From Saprospiraceae bacterium (lineage in GTDB: Bacteria; Bacteroidota; Bacteroidia; Chitinophagales; Saprospiraceae): a stretch of 64,000 nt of DNA. The translations under genes were made by a program, and so were the position numbers. Below are positions 8,901 through 17,638 of this stretch, piece by piece (within the stretch, counting starts at the first letter, position 1; each line of letters opens with the position of its first letter). Below the pieces are notes generated by a model that made no database searches, had not been told where the DNA came from, and saw only the letters and a list, made by a program, of their open reading frames with translations. The stretch covers positions 558,001 to 622,000 of the forward strand of contig JADJXD010000001.1 in the NCBI GenBank assembly GCA_016715985.1. The letters are read 5' to 3'.

Positions 8901-11900
8901 GTGTGGATAGACAATTACAGTTGACAGGACCTAAATTAAATGTGGCGGAACAACCATTATTATCCGTTACAATGACAATATACATGCTGTCAGATGAAAG
9001 ACTTTCTGATGTAAATCTGTTGTCGTCAAATGTTCCCTGTATATTCACATTAATTAAAGATACATCACCGTCCACTACAAAAGTTAGTTCGAAAATTGTT
9101 GATTGTAAACATTGCGTTTTAATACTATCAATTTTGGGCAATTCAATGAAATTAACGATAAACTGCTCAGCAATAGAACACGCTAAATTACTTACCTCAA
9201 TCTCGAAGGTGTATTGCCCCTGAGATGTTATGTTGACATTTGTTGTTGCACTTCCTTCATCATCGATAATGGCTAAGTCAGGACCTGAAACAAATTTCCA
9301 TACTACATTTTCTATTGAGGGGTTTATGATGGCAGTGAATTCTGAAGTGAGACCACATACATCCATTTCATAAAGATAATTCAAAATGGGATCACTAAAA
9401 AATACAACCGGCTGACCAAAAGAAACTTTCAGACACGAATCATTCAAGTCTATTAATCCTCCCATGTCTTGACCGACTACATAAGAGATGTAATACGTTA
9501 CGCCCGGAATCATTCCTGTCAGAAATGGGAACTCCCCTGTTGTATTGAAGTCATATACAAAACCTAATGATGATCCCGGATTGTCATGAAGGTAATACAA
9601 GCCTATGTCACCCAATTGAAGTGCTCCATCGTTATTGTAGGTTGCTTCTACAACATCTCCGGTAGTGATACAGGCTGATAATATATCGTTACTCATTGTG
9701 CCACTTCGATTAACACAATCACAATCTACAGGTCCCACGTTAAAAGTTACATTACACCCATTGGACAGAGATATGATGATATTATAAATTATTGAAGGAT
9801 CTAAAGGGGCAGACGTGAAAGTGTTACCATTCAATACTCCGTTGATACTGATATTAGACACTATTGTTGGAGCGTTTATATCAAAGGTTAAGGTGTATTC
9901 GTTAGCTCCATTGCACGTTTCAAAAATATTTGTTATTTGGGGTAAGGAAATTATATCTACTTCTATAGTCTCTGATGCAGAACATGGACCATTTGTTACT
10001 AGTATTTCGAATTCGTAGGTGCCTGATTGCGGGAAGCTCACATTAGCCAACATACTATTAGGATTCAATATAGTCGCATTGTTTGGGCCTGATATTTGAG
10101 ACCAAACTAACGAAGTGAAACTCCCACCAATCACAGCATCCAAAAATCCTGTCGGCGGACAAAATGAATTGGGTGATGTGATGTTAATTGTTGGGTCTTC
10201 ATAAAATATCACAGGTTGGCCTATCGATACAGACAAGCAATTATCGCTCAAGTCTATGTCACCTATGATTTCATTGCCTACCACATAAGATATAAAATAA
10301 GTGACCCCCTGCGTTATTCCAGCCTGAAAAGCAAAAATACCGGTTGTATTAATCTCTATAATTGTCCCTAAGGTCGTTCCATTTCCAGTATGCAAAATAT
10401 AAACTCCGATATCATTATTGTCTAAAGTGGCATTACCGTTATGGATGCCTATCACAGAAACGCCTGACGAAATGCAGTTATTGATAGTTTGTGTGGACAT
10501 CGTACCTGCATTGGAAATACATGGACATACCTGGGTGATATTTGTCTCACTTTGGCATCCATTTTCATCAATAATAGAGACTAAAATATTACTCCCACTT
10601 GTCACGGGTAAAAATGTATATGTATTTCCCGTGGCCATAACTCCATTGACCATGTATGGTGGTTGACCACCTGAGATGTTGATAGTGGCAACATAATCAT
10701 CAGAATTGCCTTGACAATCATAGCTGATGCTACCTATGATTGGGGTTTCTAATACTTCTACAGAATTGGTTGTTGTTCCCGAACATGACCCGTTATTTTC
10801 AGTCAATTGAAAGACATAAGTTCCACTTTGATTCACCTGTACATTTGTGGTGCTGTTATTGGGTGTGAGTATATTGGCGCCATTGGGGCCACTGATGATT
10901 TGCCAGCTTGCACTTGATCCGGAACCTATGATCCCTGTGAGTGTAAGTTCAAGGTCGCAAGTTGGATTGATAAGGTCTATCATAGGCATAGGGAAATCCA
11001 AAACAGTGATAGTTTCACACAGTGGACCTACAATGCCACAGGTCGTTTCTACCTCCAGGCATATTTGTGCAGTACCTGTTTGATCCATTGTATATGATAA
11101 GGGGCCTGCTGTTCCCTGACCTGATAAGATAGCTATTCCTGTTCCTGACCATATATAATTAGTGATTTGAGCATTGGCGGTGATACTACTCTGACCCGTG
11201 GTGCCTATACATAATGGTGATAAACTGTTTAGAGTTGTAGGTAAAGTATAGTCAGAGAGATTCACAACTAACTCCACTGGACCGATATTACCGCATGGAC
11301 CTCCGACGAGTGTGGCTAAAATACGATTATTTCCACCGTTTGCTGACCATTCTATAGATAAGTCATTGCCGGATTGGCTTACTAAAGTGCCCCCAATTAC
11401 ATTGACAGACCAACTTGCTCCCACAGGCAATACAGGACTTAATGTGTAATCATAATCCACATCTTGACATACATCTATGGGGCCATTTATCAATATATCA
11501 ACATTTGGATCTAGTACTTCTATTGTCAAACAATAGTCGATAGATTCGCCACAGTCAGTAAGTGCCTGAATACAAATAGTGGCTGGACCTGAAAGAAAAG
11601 TAATATTTATTTCATCATCAAATGCAAAAAAAGCAAAACCTCCCTGAACAACACGAAATAAGTAGTTGGGATCATAATTATCAATGGTATAAGTGACTGG
11701 TACTCCCGGGCATACTTCTAGAGGGCCGGTAACTATAGGTGTGGGTATGTTATCGTTGGGTGCTATAACGATTTGCCAACAATTGAGTGATAACTCAGCG
11801 CAGTACAAATCATTGCCTATGTCGGTAGCGATATTACTAATTGTCAACGTGCCGTTGGGAGGAGGAATTAATGAAAAATCTGAAGCCAATACTGAAAGCC

Positions 11901-12711
11901 CACAGACATTATAAGTGCCGGGTGGAAAGCTAGTTAAATCTGAATTAGGTAGGATGTTTAATACCACACCATTGACATCTGTAATGACATAATAATAATC
12001 ATAAAGATTTGGATCAGGTGTATTCCCTGGAAAATTGATTGCAATATTTAAGTTTAAAGAAGCGTCTCCTTCACATGCATTGAGGGTAAAGGGCGTAAAT
12101 TCGCCTCCATTAGCTTGGCAGGAATTGGGGGGATTAGATGAACAATTATTAAAGCAATCTGTCCCGGTATTATCTTCAAACTCTAAGCTCCAGCTGTTAA
12201 GAAATCCACTAAGATTTGGTACGTAATCTTCGAATTCAAGAGTCCATGTCCCATTAATATTACCTGTTAAATCACTTAAACAGCCAACACTTGGATAATA
12301 TGCTCCGGCAAAATTGCTAAAAGTACCCCAAGGCTCTGTATTATCAAAAACTGCTGAAAAACCAGGGTCAGGAGAACTTGGCTCTATACAATCCATAAAA
12401 CAAATATCCCACTGATTTCCCTGAGACGTTGTGTTTCCATCTATTCTCTGGATGAGTACTACTTGACTACCATTGGGAGCTATTAATCGAAGTTCAATAT
12501 GCCTTATTGCATTATGTGCTAAATTTAAATGCACTGCTCTTAATCTTTGATTGTTTTGACCCAAGCTGCCATTGGTAGCTCCCGATACTGTTAAGGTAGA
12601 TGTTCCAATTCCAAAAGTTGGGATAAGATATGAACAGTTGTTACACTCACAATTAGAATATAAATTGACCTGAAATAGCAATATTATAAATAAGACAATT
12701 GGGAGTTTCAT
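5989..12711 (-). CDS. Giant multidomain surface protein with P-domain and T9SS type B sorting tail
   Basis: The 2240-residue exported protein starts with a signal peptide (about 1-19). An N-terminal beta-jelly-roll (about 30-185) resembles the proprotein-convertase P-domain, with NGTWTLEFEDYVPN-type and LNSWSLEFED-type strands. Many Ig-like or PKD-like beta-sandwich domains follow. Within them a long module recurs four times, opening CPCISNAGTM (about residue 728), CDCVNRSGTM (about 996), CNCLSTQGTM (about 1263) and CSCPGNVGSL (about 1527). Each contains a GxTYF/YISYVVG-like strand and an I-x-LND-x-C...GQP ending. The last 90 residues carry PNIFNPNGQGANRTF, the WGNLVHS strand and WDGKFNGMELQPGVYVY, which is the gliding-motility-associated (CHU_C) T9SS type B tail. 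It is expected to be exported by T9SS and held on the cell surface as an adhesin. It is a single gene, convergent with the LytTR regulator. Confidence 0.9.
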   Translation of the reverse strand: MKLPIVLFIILLFQVNLYSNCECNNCSYLIPTFGIGTSTLTVSGATNGSLGQNNQRLRAVHLNLAHNAIRHIELRLIAPNGSQVVLIQRIDGNTTSQGNQWDICFMDCIEPSSPDPGFSAVFDNTEPWGTFSNFAGAYYPSVGCLSDLTGNINGTWTLEFEDYVPNLSGFLNSWSLEFEDNTGTDCFNNCSSNPPNSCQANGGEFTPFTLNACEGDASLNLNIAINFPGNTPDPNLYDYYYVITDVNGVVLNILPNSDLTSFPPGTYNVCGLSVLASDFSLIPPPNGTLTISNIATDIGNDLYCAELSLNCWQIVIAPNDNIPTPIVTGPLEVCPGVPVTYTIDNYDPNYLFRVVQGGFAFFAFDDEINITFLSGPATICIQALTDCGESIDYCLTIEVLDPNVDILINGPIDVCQDVDYDYTLSPVLPVGASWSVNVIGGTLVSQSGNDLSIEWSANGGNNRILATLVGGPCGNIGPVELVVNLSDYTLPTTLNSLSPLCIGTTGQSSITANAQITNYIWSGTGIAILSGQGTAGPLSYTMDQTGTAQICLEVETTCGIVGPLCETITVLDFPMPMIDLINPTCDLELTLTGIIGSGSSASWQIISGPNGANILTPNNSTTNVQVNQSGTYVFQLTENNGSCSGTTTNSVEVLETPIIGSISYDCQGNSDDYVATINISGGQPPYMVNGVMATGNTYTFLPVTSGSNILVSIIDENGCQSETNITQVCPCISNAGTMSTQTINNCISSGVSVIGIHNGNATLDNNDIGVYILHTGNGTTLGTIIEINTTGIFAFQAGITQGVTYFISYVVGNEIIGDIDLSDNCLSVSIGQPVIFYEDPTINITSPNSFCPPTGFLDAVIGGSFTSLVWSQISGPNNATILNPNSMLANVSFPQSGTYEFEILVTNGPCSASETIEVDIISLPQITNIFETCNGANEYTLTFDINAPTIVSNISINGVLNGNTFTSAPLDPSIIYNIIISLSNGCNVTFNVGPVDCDCVNRSGTMSNDILSACITTGDVVEATYNNDGALQLGDIGLYYLHDNPGSSLGFVYDFNTTGEFPFLTGMIPGVTYYISYVVGQDMGGLIDLNDSCLKVSFGQPVVFFSDPILNYLYEMDVCGLTSEFTAIINPSIENVVWKFVSGPDLAIIDDEGSATTNVNITSQGQYTFEIEVSNLACSIAEQFIVNFIELPKIDSIKTQCLQSTIFELTFVVDGDVSLINVNIQGTFDDNRFTSESLSSDSMYIVIVTDNNGCSATFNLGPVNCNCLSTQGTMSLDTLKICETSGSITIGFNNDAVIFPGDTSIFVIHEGSLDSLINPIFVTDTTSFDIPGNIVRNQIFYVSHVVSPILNGNIDFQSECLRVSQGQPLIIYSTPEFIFPADIEVCLDNIAVPIENANNGTFDIISNTTGSNIGISYIGDSLFINPLIATELIISYVENNGTCLIKDTLSVIFNSLPLVSNIAAECTGDTFLASFEISDGVGPYLVNGIAITGNMYESASVVSETILSFTISDVNGCASETFDITTNCSCPGNVGSLSPNTLISLCAGEHIDLSDVNLVGYVEDPAQNLYYVLHDGEENNLGNIIVLTTQNTINWVATIETSRTYFITAVLSSGTISEINLNDPCIEISQGIPVVWNSGPTVTINGISEICFNDDLIIEIKSAGPFPFSIQLTNNRGTTLSTIEITQSDQRISLPIVVGETMWSIANVLSNCVSNFSGTFISRVTEPQNVTIHTSAPVCSNPLFGSVIDLNTLLGSSNIVGVWLYQGSEVVNGIFNFDGFAPNNYSFTFDTRGLENPCEGDVYNTSIEVIECLCPKVILSDSLALCSTESSYSLSELGNITIAGNWTILNPNNNPKVPNVIENNLLFDNNVNGIYQLIYTITDQVPDECEKEFVVILGIEGAKSAGRLVQESSAFCENLNEIVDLSTLIEGASVDGTWFGVNGILENIQIQVNALNIGINSYVYRVPAGELCPADEIEVKINIVPSPEYIIDKESPKCPEENFGNISIQPINDPNLTLFLNGNQVSDISLSMLPPGRYIIEVFNIEGCSGGEEFIQILPAPIFYTDIGEDILVTINSTVELVLESDIPDSLLLSISWEDDNGFFNKSDKSVLYLVEGPTEIRVIITTINGCVYERLLKINTRLPNIVMPNIFNPNGQGANRTFGPVGLSGDINVKEFSIYDRWGNLVHSQQNKNISDIDLFWDGKFNGMELQPGVYVYSLTIAQLSGDIQILKGDLTLVK

Positions 12712-13041
12712 TTTCTATATTTTAAATTGGGTCAATAAATACAATAGTGATATAAAATCAACATCGGTTGCTTGTGAATAATATTTTCATATAAAATCAT
12801 TCCTTACCCAGGTTTTATTCCTACAAAAATAAATAATTCACCCTGTATTAAGACGCTTACTTTGCCTTTAGTTATGAAAGCTTTTAAACAATATCAATTT
12901 TAAAATGATTAAGTAAATTTAATCGGCATAATGGCACAAAGTGTTTTGACTGCGCTGTTCGCCGTTAAAAACACTCATCATTCTACGATCATTTATAAGA
13001 TGTGGTCTAAGCTGTGGCACAGTGACTAAAGATTATCCCCC
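12712..13041. other. Intergenic stretch between two minus-strand genes
   Basis: The stretch is AT-rich, and the upstream region of the giant surface-protein gene must lie here. A loose stem at 12941-12974 (GTGTTTT pairing with AAAACAC) is present without a U-run. I see no gene; a 32-codon plus-strand ORF at 12931 has no support. Confidence 0.4.
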
Positions 13042-13482
13042 CTATTTTTCATTTTCAAAATCCAAAATATTTTGTTTTACTTCTTTAGGCCAGGGAGCTT
13101 TTTTTAGTTGGCCATAATCATAGCATACCAATCTGGCCTTGCTAATAGTTGCTATTTTTTGGTGCGCATGACTGAAAATAACCTGTTCTGTCCAAAGGCT
13201 GCTTTCATCTGTAATTTCTATGAGGGTCTTGGTGCCTACCCACAAAGTATCCGGAAAGGTGACGGGGATTCTATACTTTACATTGACTTCGGCAAGGATG
13301 ACACCTAAATTGTTTTGACCAAATCCAAAATGGATGTCTTCCATGTATTGGATTCTGGCTGATTCAAAATATCTGAGATACATGATATTATTGACATGTT
13401 GGGCAGCGTCCATATCGCCCCATGCTACAGTTACTTGAATATTGGATTTATAAAGTCTTAGGATGTCATCTTTGTTTTGCAT
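13042..13482 (-). CDS. Acyl-CoA thioesterase, hot-dog fold (YbgC/4HBT type)
   Basis: The 146-residue protein is of the usual length for single-domain 4HBT thioesterases. The motif VAWGDMDAAQHVNNIMYLRY (about 19-38) holds the catalytic Asp and the following His-Val-Asn of the YbgC-like subfamily, and YFESARIQYM continues the long central helix. Such cytoplasmic enzymes hydrolyse acyl-CoA thioesters; the acyl chain preferred here cannot be read from sequence. It stands alone, with 94 bases to the next minus-strand gene upstream. Confidence 0.85.
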   Translation of the reverse strand: MQNKDDILRLYKSNIQVTVAWGDMDAAQHVNNIMYLRYFESARIQYMEDIHFGFGQNNLGVILAEVNVKYRIPVTFPDTLWVGTKTLIEITDESSLWTEQVIFSHAHQKIATISKARLVCYDYGQLKKAPWPKEVKQNILDFENEK

Positions 13483-13576
13483 AGAAAAAATGTTACTATT
13501 CTACAGCAAAGCTAAAAAATTGGTCAGGCTTTAACGAATCTCTCTTCCAAATAAATCATGGTTCTATGAAAATAAC

Positions 13577-14611
13577 TTACATCTCCACCGCAGCCCACAG
13601 CATAAAAATGTCAAACATGGGCTGTTGCTGAAATAAGTAATATTTGGATCGAAGGATGTTTATTGGGAAAGAAATCGAATTAAAAAAGGCCCAAGTGATT
13701 TTAGAATTTTTGTTGCCCAGAATTGCCTGTGTTTTTATATTCATGATGGTGGCTGCTGCGCCATATCCAAATATAACTGGGCCAGAATCATAATCAGAAT
13801 CATCGGAACCACTTTCATTTTCCTTAACCAATTGGATGCCAAAGTATGGATCTACAAAAGTTTCTTTAAATCTATCATTGTACTGAATCAAATTTGGATA
13901 GGGTATCTTGCCCAGGCAATAAATCATAAAAGCACTTGATGAGCCTCTGATGATGGATTGCTGATCGCCCGCATGATTGATCAATTTGGTTGGGTGGTCG
14001 GTTCCTGATAGCAGTTTATCAAGCCAGAGTCGTCCAATAACACTATCCTGTATAGAAACAATACCCATTAAATTATCAGCAGGCCAATGAGCATCTGCAT
14101 AAGAATCAAGCAATCTTATACTATCTTTTTGTGCTGACAGAAACCTTAATTCAATCATTTGAGACGTTGCCAGTATCTCTTTTTGCATTTCTGAAAATTG
14201 GAACAGTGAACTATTGATATACGAAACCAGCACATGATTTACCCATCCATTGTAAAACATGCCATAAGGTGGACTTATATGAGCAGGGAAATTTTTGAGT
14301 GAATTTTTAGAAAGTAAACGTTGGATACATTTATCAACAGTTTTGGAGTATTCAGCATTGACGTTTTCTGTTTTATTGTAATGTTCTATGATAGAAAGTG
14401 CAAGCAACGCATTACTGAAAACTTTGCCTTCGGGATATCTTGATTGAAGTTGATCATCATAACCCTGGTCAAGGATGTGCGATAAATAATTGATCTGATT
14501 TTTGATAGATCTTTGTCTTAGGGATTTGTTAAATGGTGTTGAAACGCATATTATGAAGTAAGATAAGAGTATGAAAATAAGATATTTAAAAAATTTTGTG
14601 ATTTTTTTCAT
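13577..14611 (-). CDS. Unknown membrane-anchored alpha-helical protein
   Basis: I do not recognise a named family for this 344-residue protein. It begins with a hydrophobic helix (about 8-24) after KKITKFFKY, so it is probably anchored in or exported across the inner membrane. The rest is helix-rich, with recurrent short motifs: YPEGKVFSNALLALSIIEH, DAHWPADNLMGIVSIQD, IRGSSSAFMIYCLG and DYDSGPVIFGYGAAATI. Paired helices with acidic and aromatic residues at the turns recall alpha/alpha-toroid enzymes, in which an Asp from a W-x-x-D motif and another from DSGP line a central pocket. That comparison is inference only. The neighbours are an unknown gene pair and a thioesterase; none explains its role. 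Confidence 0.6.
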   Translation of the reverse strand: MKKITKFFKYLIFILLSYFIICVSTPFNKSLRQRSIKNQINYLSHILDQGYDDQLQSRYPEGKVFSNALLALSIIEHYNKTENVNAEYSKTVDKCIQRLLSKNSLKNFPAHISPPYGMFYNGWVNHVLVSYINSSLFQFSEMQKEILATSQMIELRFLSAQKDSIRLLDSYADAHWPADNLMGIVSIQDSVIGRLWLDKLLSGTDHPTKLINHAGDQQSIIRGSSSAFMIYCLGKIPYPNLIQYNDRFKETFVDPYFGIQLVKENESGSDDSDYDSGPVIFGYGAAATIMNIKTQAILGNKNSKITWAFFNSISFPINILRSKYYLFQQQPMFDIFMLWAAVEM

Positions 14612-14675
14612 TTTACTTCATCTACAAATTCATCATCGAATAACCAAAGAACAAATTGTTAAACATAGAAACTCT

Positions 14676-15287
14676 TTATTCACCAATAGGTCGATTTACC
14701 TTTTCAGCAATTCTAGTAAAAGAAATAGACAATTTAAGTAAGAGTAGATAAAATCCAAGATTGCTTAATGTAAAAGTTCTTTTCTCTTTGAGATTTGATC
14801 TATCAATTAAATTATTACTACAACTATTGATACGATCTAAGAAAACAATTGAATCTTCAATATCTTGTGAAGCAGGCAGATAAAATATTTGTGTGATGTC
14901 TTGATTTTTTATTGCCTTTATGTGATTATTTAACCTTTCTGAATCAATATTATGGCTTTCTAATAATTCTATGTATTTCTTTAAGTTTATTATCGGACTG
15001 TAATTTAATTTAGAAGGAAATAAACGATCATTCTGCTCATTCACATCACAAGTATTTGACAAAATCAGGACTAGAACACGTTTCACTTCAGGATTTGGCA
15101 AATCTACAACCGGCAATGATTGGATTCCATCTCCTTGAAATATAGTAGGCTCTGATTTTAAAAATGTTGTATAAAATCTTGAATTGATATTTTCTGGAAA
15201 CTCGTTAATACAAGTAATTAATTTTTCTTCATCTTCCGGAGATAAATACTTTGGTAAAAATTGTCTAATACTTTCCTTTATATCCAT
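14676..15287 (-). CDS. Unknown protein with SNTCDV motif, second gene of an overlapped pair
   Basis: This is a 203-residue soluble protein of unknown function. The central part, VKRVLVLILSNTCDVNEQND (about 69-88), is a buried strand ending in a Ser-Asn-Thr-Cys-Asp turn that looks like an active or metal/nucleotide site. A second block, IFYLPASQDIEDSIVFLDRI, and a C-terminal helical segment, LGFYLLLLKLSISFTRIAEK, follow. Its ATG overlaps the stop codon of the upstream gene (TAATG at 15285-15289), so the two are translationally coupled. Its bases are richer in A and T than those of the flanking thioesterase and ferredoxin genes, which fits accessory DNA. A toxin-antitoxin or defence-type role is possible but unproven. 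Confidence 0.6.
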   Translation of the reverse strand: MDIKESIRQFLPKYLSPEDEEKLITCINEFPENINSRFYTTFLKSEPTIFQGDGIQSLPVVDLPNPEVKRVLVLILSNTCDVNEQNDRLFPSKLNYSPIINLKKYIELLESHNIDSERLNNHIKAIKNQDITQIFYLPASQDIEDSIVFLDRINSCSNNLIDRSNLKEKRTFTLSNLGFYLLLLKLSISFTRIAEKVNRPIGE

Positions 15288-15823
15288 TAATATAGAGACG
15301 AAAAGTTTTTATCAACAATTTCGAAAATATCTTGATCTAAATCCTTTTGGTTTTCAATAAATCTTTGACCAAAATCAGTAAGTATGTCTTCATTTTTTTT
15401 CTTCCTCAACTTTTCAGCTTTCTTAAAACTTCCAATAATTCTGTTTAATTCATTTTTGTCAGAAACTTCCTCTGTACTTTGGTTTTGAAATACTTTTTCT
15501 TTGTTAAATCGTTTTACTAACAAATAATAAAAATAAACTCTTTCCCTCTTAAAATTTGAATTTATAAATTCTTGTGTCGCTGTTTCAAATTTTATATCCA
15601 AATCTTTAGACTCCTTCAATTTTAATTTTTGAATTAAAAAGTTGTCTTTAATTCTTTTAAGCTCTACCTCTGTAAAATCAAAATTGGATGCCTCTTTTAA
15701 ATAAATTGATGGTCCTAAACTTTCAGCTATGTTTTTAAATAGCTCAATGTCAATTAGAGCCTGATCGCTTAGGGATCTTTTCGATAACTTTGTCTTTTTG
15801 GATTCTTTCGTTAATACTGACAT
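15287..15823 (-). CDS. Unknown Lys/Glu-rich protein, first gene of an overlapped pair
   Basis: The 178-residue protein has no signal peptide or membrane segment. The N-terminus is strongly basic (KESKKTKLSKRS). The middle is helical and charged, with RERVYFYYLLVKRFNKEKVF as its one hydrophobic core stretch, and the C-terminus is acidic (NQKDLDQDIFEIVDKNF). Helix content and charge suggest a protein that binds a partner or nucleic acid. Its stop codon is fused to the start of the SNTCDV protein (TAATG), so both should be made together. I recognise no family. Confidence 0.55.
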   Translation of the reverse strand: MSVLTKESKKTKLSKRSLSDQALIDIELFKNIAESLGPSIYLKEASNFDFTEVELKRIKDNFLIQKLKLKESKDLDIKFETATQEFINSNFKRERVYFYYLLVKRFNKEKVFQNQSTEEVSDKNELNRIIGSFKKAEKLRKKKNEDILTDFGQRFIENQKDLDQDIFEIVDKNFSSLY

Positions 15824-15886
15824 GTCTATTCTGATATTACTTGAAATTAAACTCTAAAAAATTAAATAAAGTTCATTTTGATTCAT

Positions 15887-17242
15887 TTACAAATTCTCCA
15901 ACCGTAATACGCCCCTCGGACACACCGCACTACATATTCCACATCCGACGCAAGATGCTCGTACGATGTCTTCCTGACGCTGTGCATAAGCTTTGACATC
16001 AATACCCATCTCGCAGTATGTCGAACAATTACCACACGAGATGCATTGTCCTCCATTGGTGGTGATACGAAATTTGGACATACGCTTAGCTTCTTTATTC
16101 CAAGGGAGCTTTACGGTAAATCGCTGTAAAATACCCAAATATGCAGCCATAGGACAGCCAAACCTGCACCACACTCTACTGCCCAACAATGGATAAAAAC
16201 CTACACCTACGACACCAGAAAAAGCAGCACCTATAAAAAATCCATACCAACTACTTAGTGTACCACTATCAATCAAAAAAATATTTCTAAAGCCTGTAAA
16301 TCGTGCTACCAGAACGGCTACAGTCATCGCTGTAACAAAGACCAATACACTGTGAATCATCCATCTCTCTATCTTCCATGCTTTGAGTGATTTATCTGAC
16401 AAATGTCTGAAAGGGTCTCCTGCCGTCTCCGCCAATCCACCACAACCACAAACCCAGGAACAGTACCATCGTTTACCAAAAAAATAGGTCAATACCGGCG
16501 TGATCACCAAAAAGGAGAGGATCCCCCAAAACAACATAAAATAACCAAAGGTGCCTACTGCCAACATCGCGTCAATATTCCAGTCAAAAAAGAAGTAATA
16601 ATTGAGTGGCCATATATTTTTGAAATCATAGTACGGTTGGTTCAAACTTTGCATAATCTCGGGCAAAATAAAAGCTATCGCAGTCTGAAAAAACATGATC
16701 GATATCGTCCGATACACTTGATATTTGCTATGCCGATATTTGTATATAAATTTGATACCCATCAAAAGTATAGCCAGCGTATAGATGGTCCCATATACAA
16801 ACCATTGGCTTGCTGGTTTCCCTTTCAGAAACATACTCAACGGGTCAAAAAGCCCTACCAATCCGGTATTTATCGTACCATCATTTCCTTGCCCTAATAA
16901 ATGCGGATACCAATAAAGGAGCACATAAAATCCTGTCAGGAATATGGCCAATATCCAGGCAAAACTTCTTCTTGATGTCAGGGAAGAAAACCAATTGTGG
17001 TTATTTTTGATACCAGGCAATGTGTCTTTATATTGACCAAAAGTGTACCATAAAGAACCCAAAGTCACCAACCCTATCGAAGACCAAAGCCATAAATATG
17101 CATCATCAGACTTAAAAGTCAGCCAAAAAACCATTTGGAGTAATAAGCCAATCCCAACAAGAGACAAAGCCAATTTCTGGCCTACCTTTATAGATTCTGT
17201 ATGATGATGGGCAGTGATAGAGATGGATTTGTATAGTTGCAT
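15887..17242 (-). CDS. Membrane 4Fe-4S protein, NosR/NapH-like
   Basis: The 451-residue inner-membrane electron-transfer protein has about eight hydrophobic helices in residues 25-350. Between them lie the cysteine motifs YCSWVCGCGG and WCRFGCPMA typical of the NapH/NosR C-terminal fold. Two classic ferredoxin clusters end the protein: CISCGNCSTYC-x-MG and CVGCGICSAVCPRG. Proteins of this group pass electrons between the quinone pool and periplasmic or cytoplasmic partners. It lies on the same strand as a NAD(P)/FAD oxidoreductase (17979-19322). The two probably belonged to one redox unit, now split by a toxin-antitoxin pair. The acceptor is not evident. Confidence 0.85.
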   Translation of the reverse strand: MQLYKSISITAHHHTESIKVGQKLALSLVGIGLLLQMVFWLTFKSDDAYLWLWSSIGLVTLGSLWYTFGQYKDTLPGIKNNHNWFSSLTSRRSFAWILAIFLTGFYVLLYWYPHLLGQGNDGTINTGLVGLFDPLSMFLKGKPASQWFVYGTIYTLAILLMGIKFIYKYRHSKYQVYRTISIMFFQTAIAFILPEIMQSLNQPYYDFKNIWPLNYYFFFDWNIDAMLAVGTFGYFMLFWGILSFLVITPVLTYFFGKRWYCSWVCGCGGLAETAGDPFRHLSDKSLKAWKIERWMIHSVLVFVTAMTVAVLVARFTGFRNIFLIDSGTLSSWYGFFIGAAFSGVVGVGFYPLLGSRVWCRFGCPMAAYLGILQRFTVKLPWNKEAKRMSKFRITTNGGQCISCGNCSTYCEMGIDVKAYAQRQEDIVRASCVGCGICSAVCPRGVLRLENL

Positions 17243-17263
17243 TATACTAAGCTATTTTGGAGA

Positions 17264-17638
17264 TTATTTTATCAAATTTAGATCATATTGCTGAAAGATG
17301 CGATCTTCAGTCATTAAAAACATATTTTCTGATTTTGATTGTACCAGCAATAGTCTATCAAAAGGATCCTGATGAATTAAAGGCAAATCCTTGAGTAAAG
17401 CGCTATGTTTACCAGATAATACCAATTCTTCAAAACCTTCATCTAAACAAGTTTTGACAATATCTTCTGGATATTTTAGTTTGTTTTTTGATGCCTTAAT
17501 AGCCATTTCAACTATTGAAACAGGGCTAAAATATATTATGTTCGAAGGTTCTACAATCAAATCAAGATAATCACTTTTTAATTTTTTGTTATCTTCCAAA
17601 AACCAAATGATAATATGTGTATCCAGAAGAATTTTCAT
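17264..17638 (-). CDS. PIN-domain toxin, VapC type
   Basis: The 124-residue PIN-domain ribonuclease has its acidic active-site set in the expected places: Asp6 in LLDTHIIIW, Glu44 in SIVEMAIK, Asp94 in DPFDRLLLVQ and Asp112 in MTEDRIF. PIN toxins of type II systems cleave RNA, often tRNA or rRNA, when freed from their antitoxin. The start codon overlaps the antitoxin stop by four bases (ATGA at 17635-17638), as is usual for coupled toxin-antitoxin genes. The pair lies between two redox genes and is probably an insertion. Confidence 0.9.
   Translation of the reverse strand: MKILLDTHIIIWFLEDNKKLKSDYLDLIVEPSNIIYFSPVSIVEMAIKASKNKLKYPEDIVKTCLDEGFEELVLSGKHSALLKDLPLIHQDPFDRLLLVQSKSENMFLMTEDRIFQQYDLNLIK

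Noticed and set aside
8711..9223. A 170-codon plus-strand ORF inside the giant surface-protein gene
   Set aside because: Antisense shadow of a confirmed long coding region; no family features.
12931..13029. A 32-codon plus-strand ORF
   Set aside because: No signal peptide, motif or clear promoter; chance ORF in AT-rich spacer.
16403..16897. A 164-codon plus-strand ORF
   Set aside because: Antisense to the 4Fe-4S membrane protein, whose motifs are clear.
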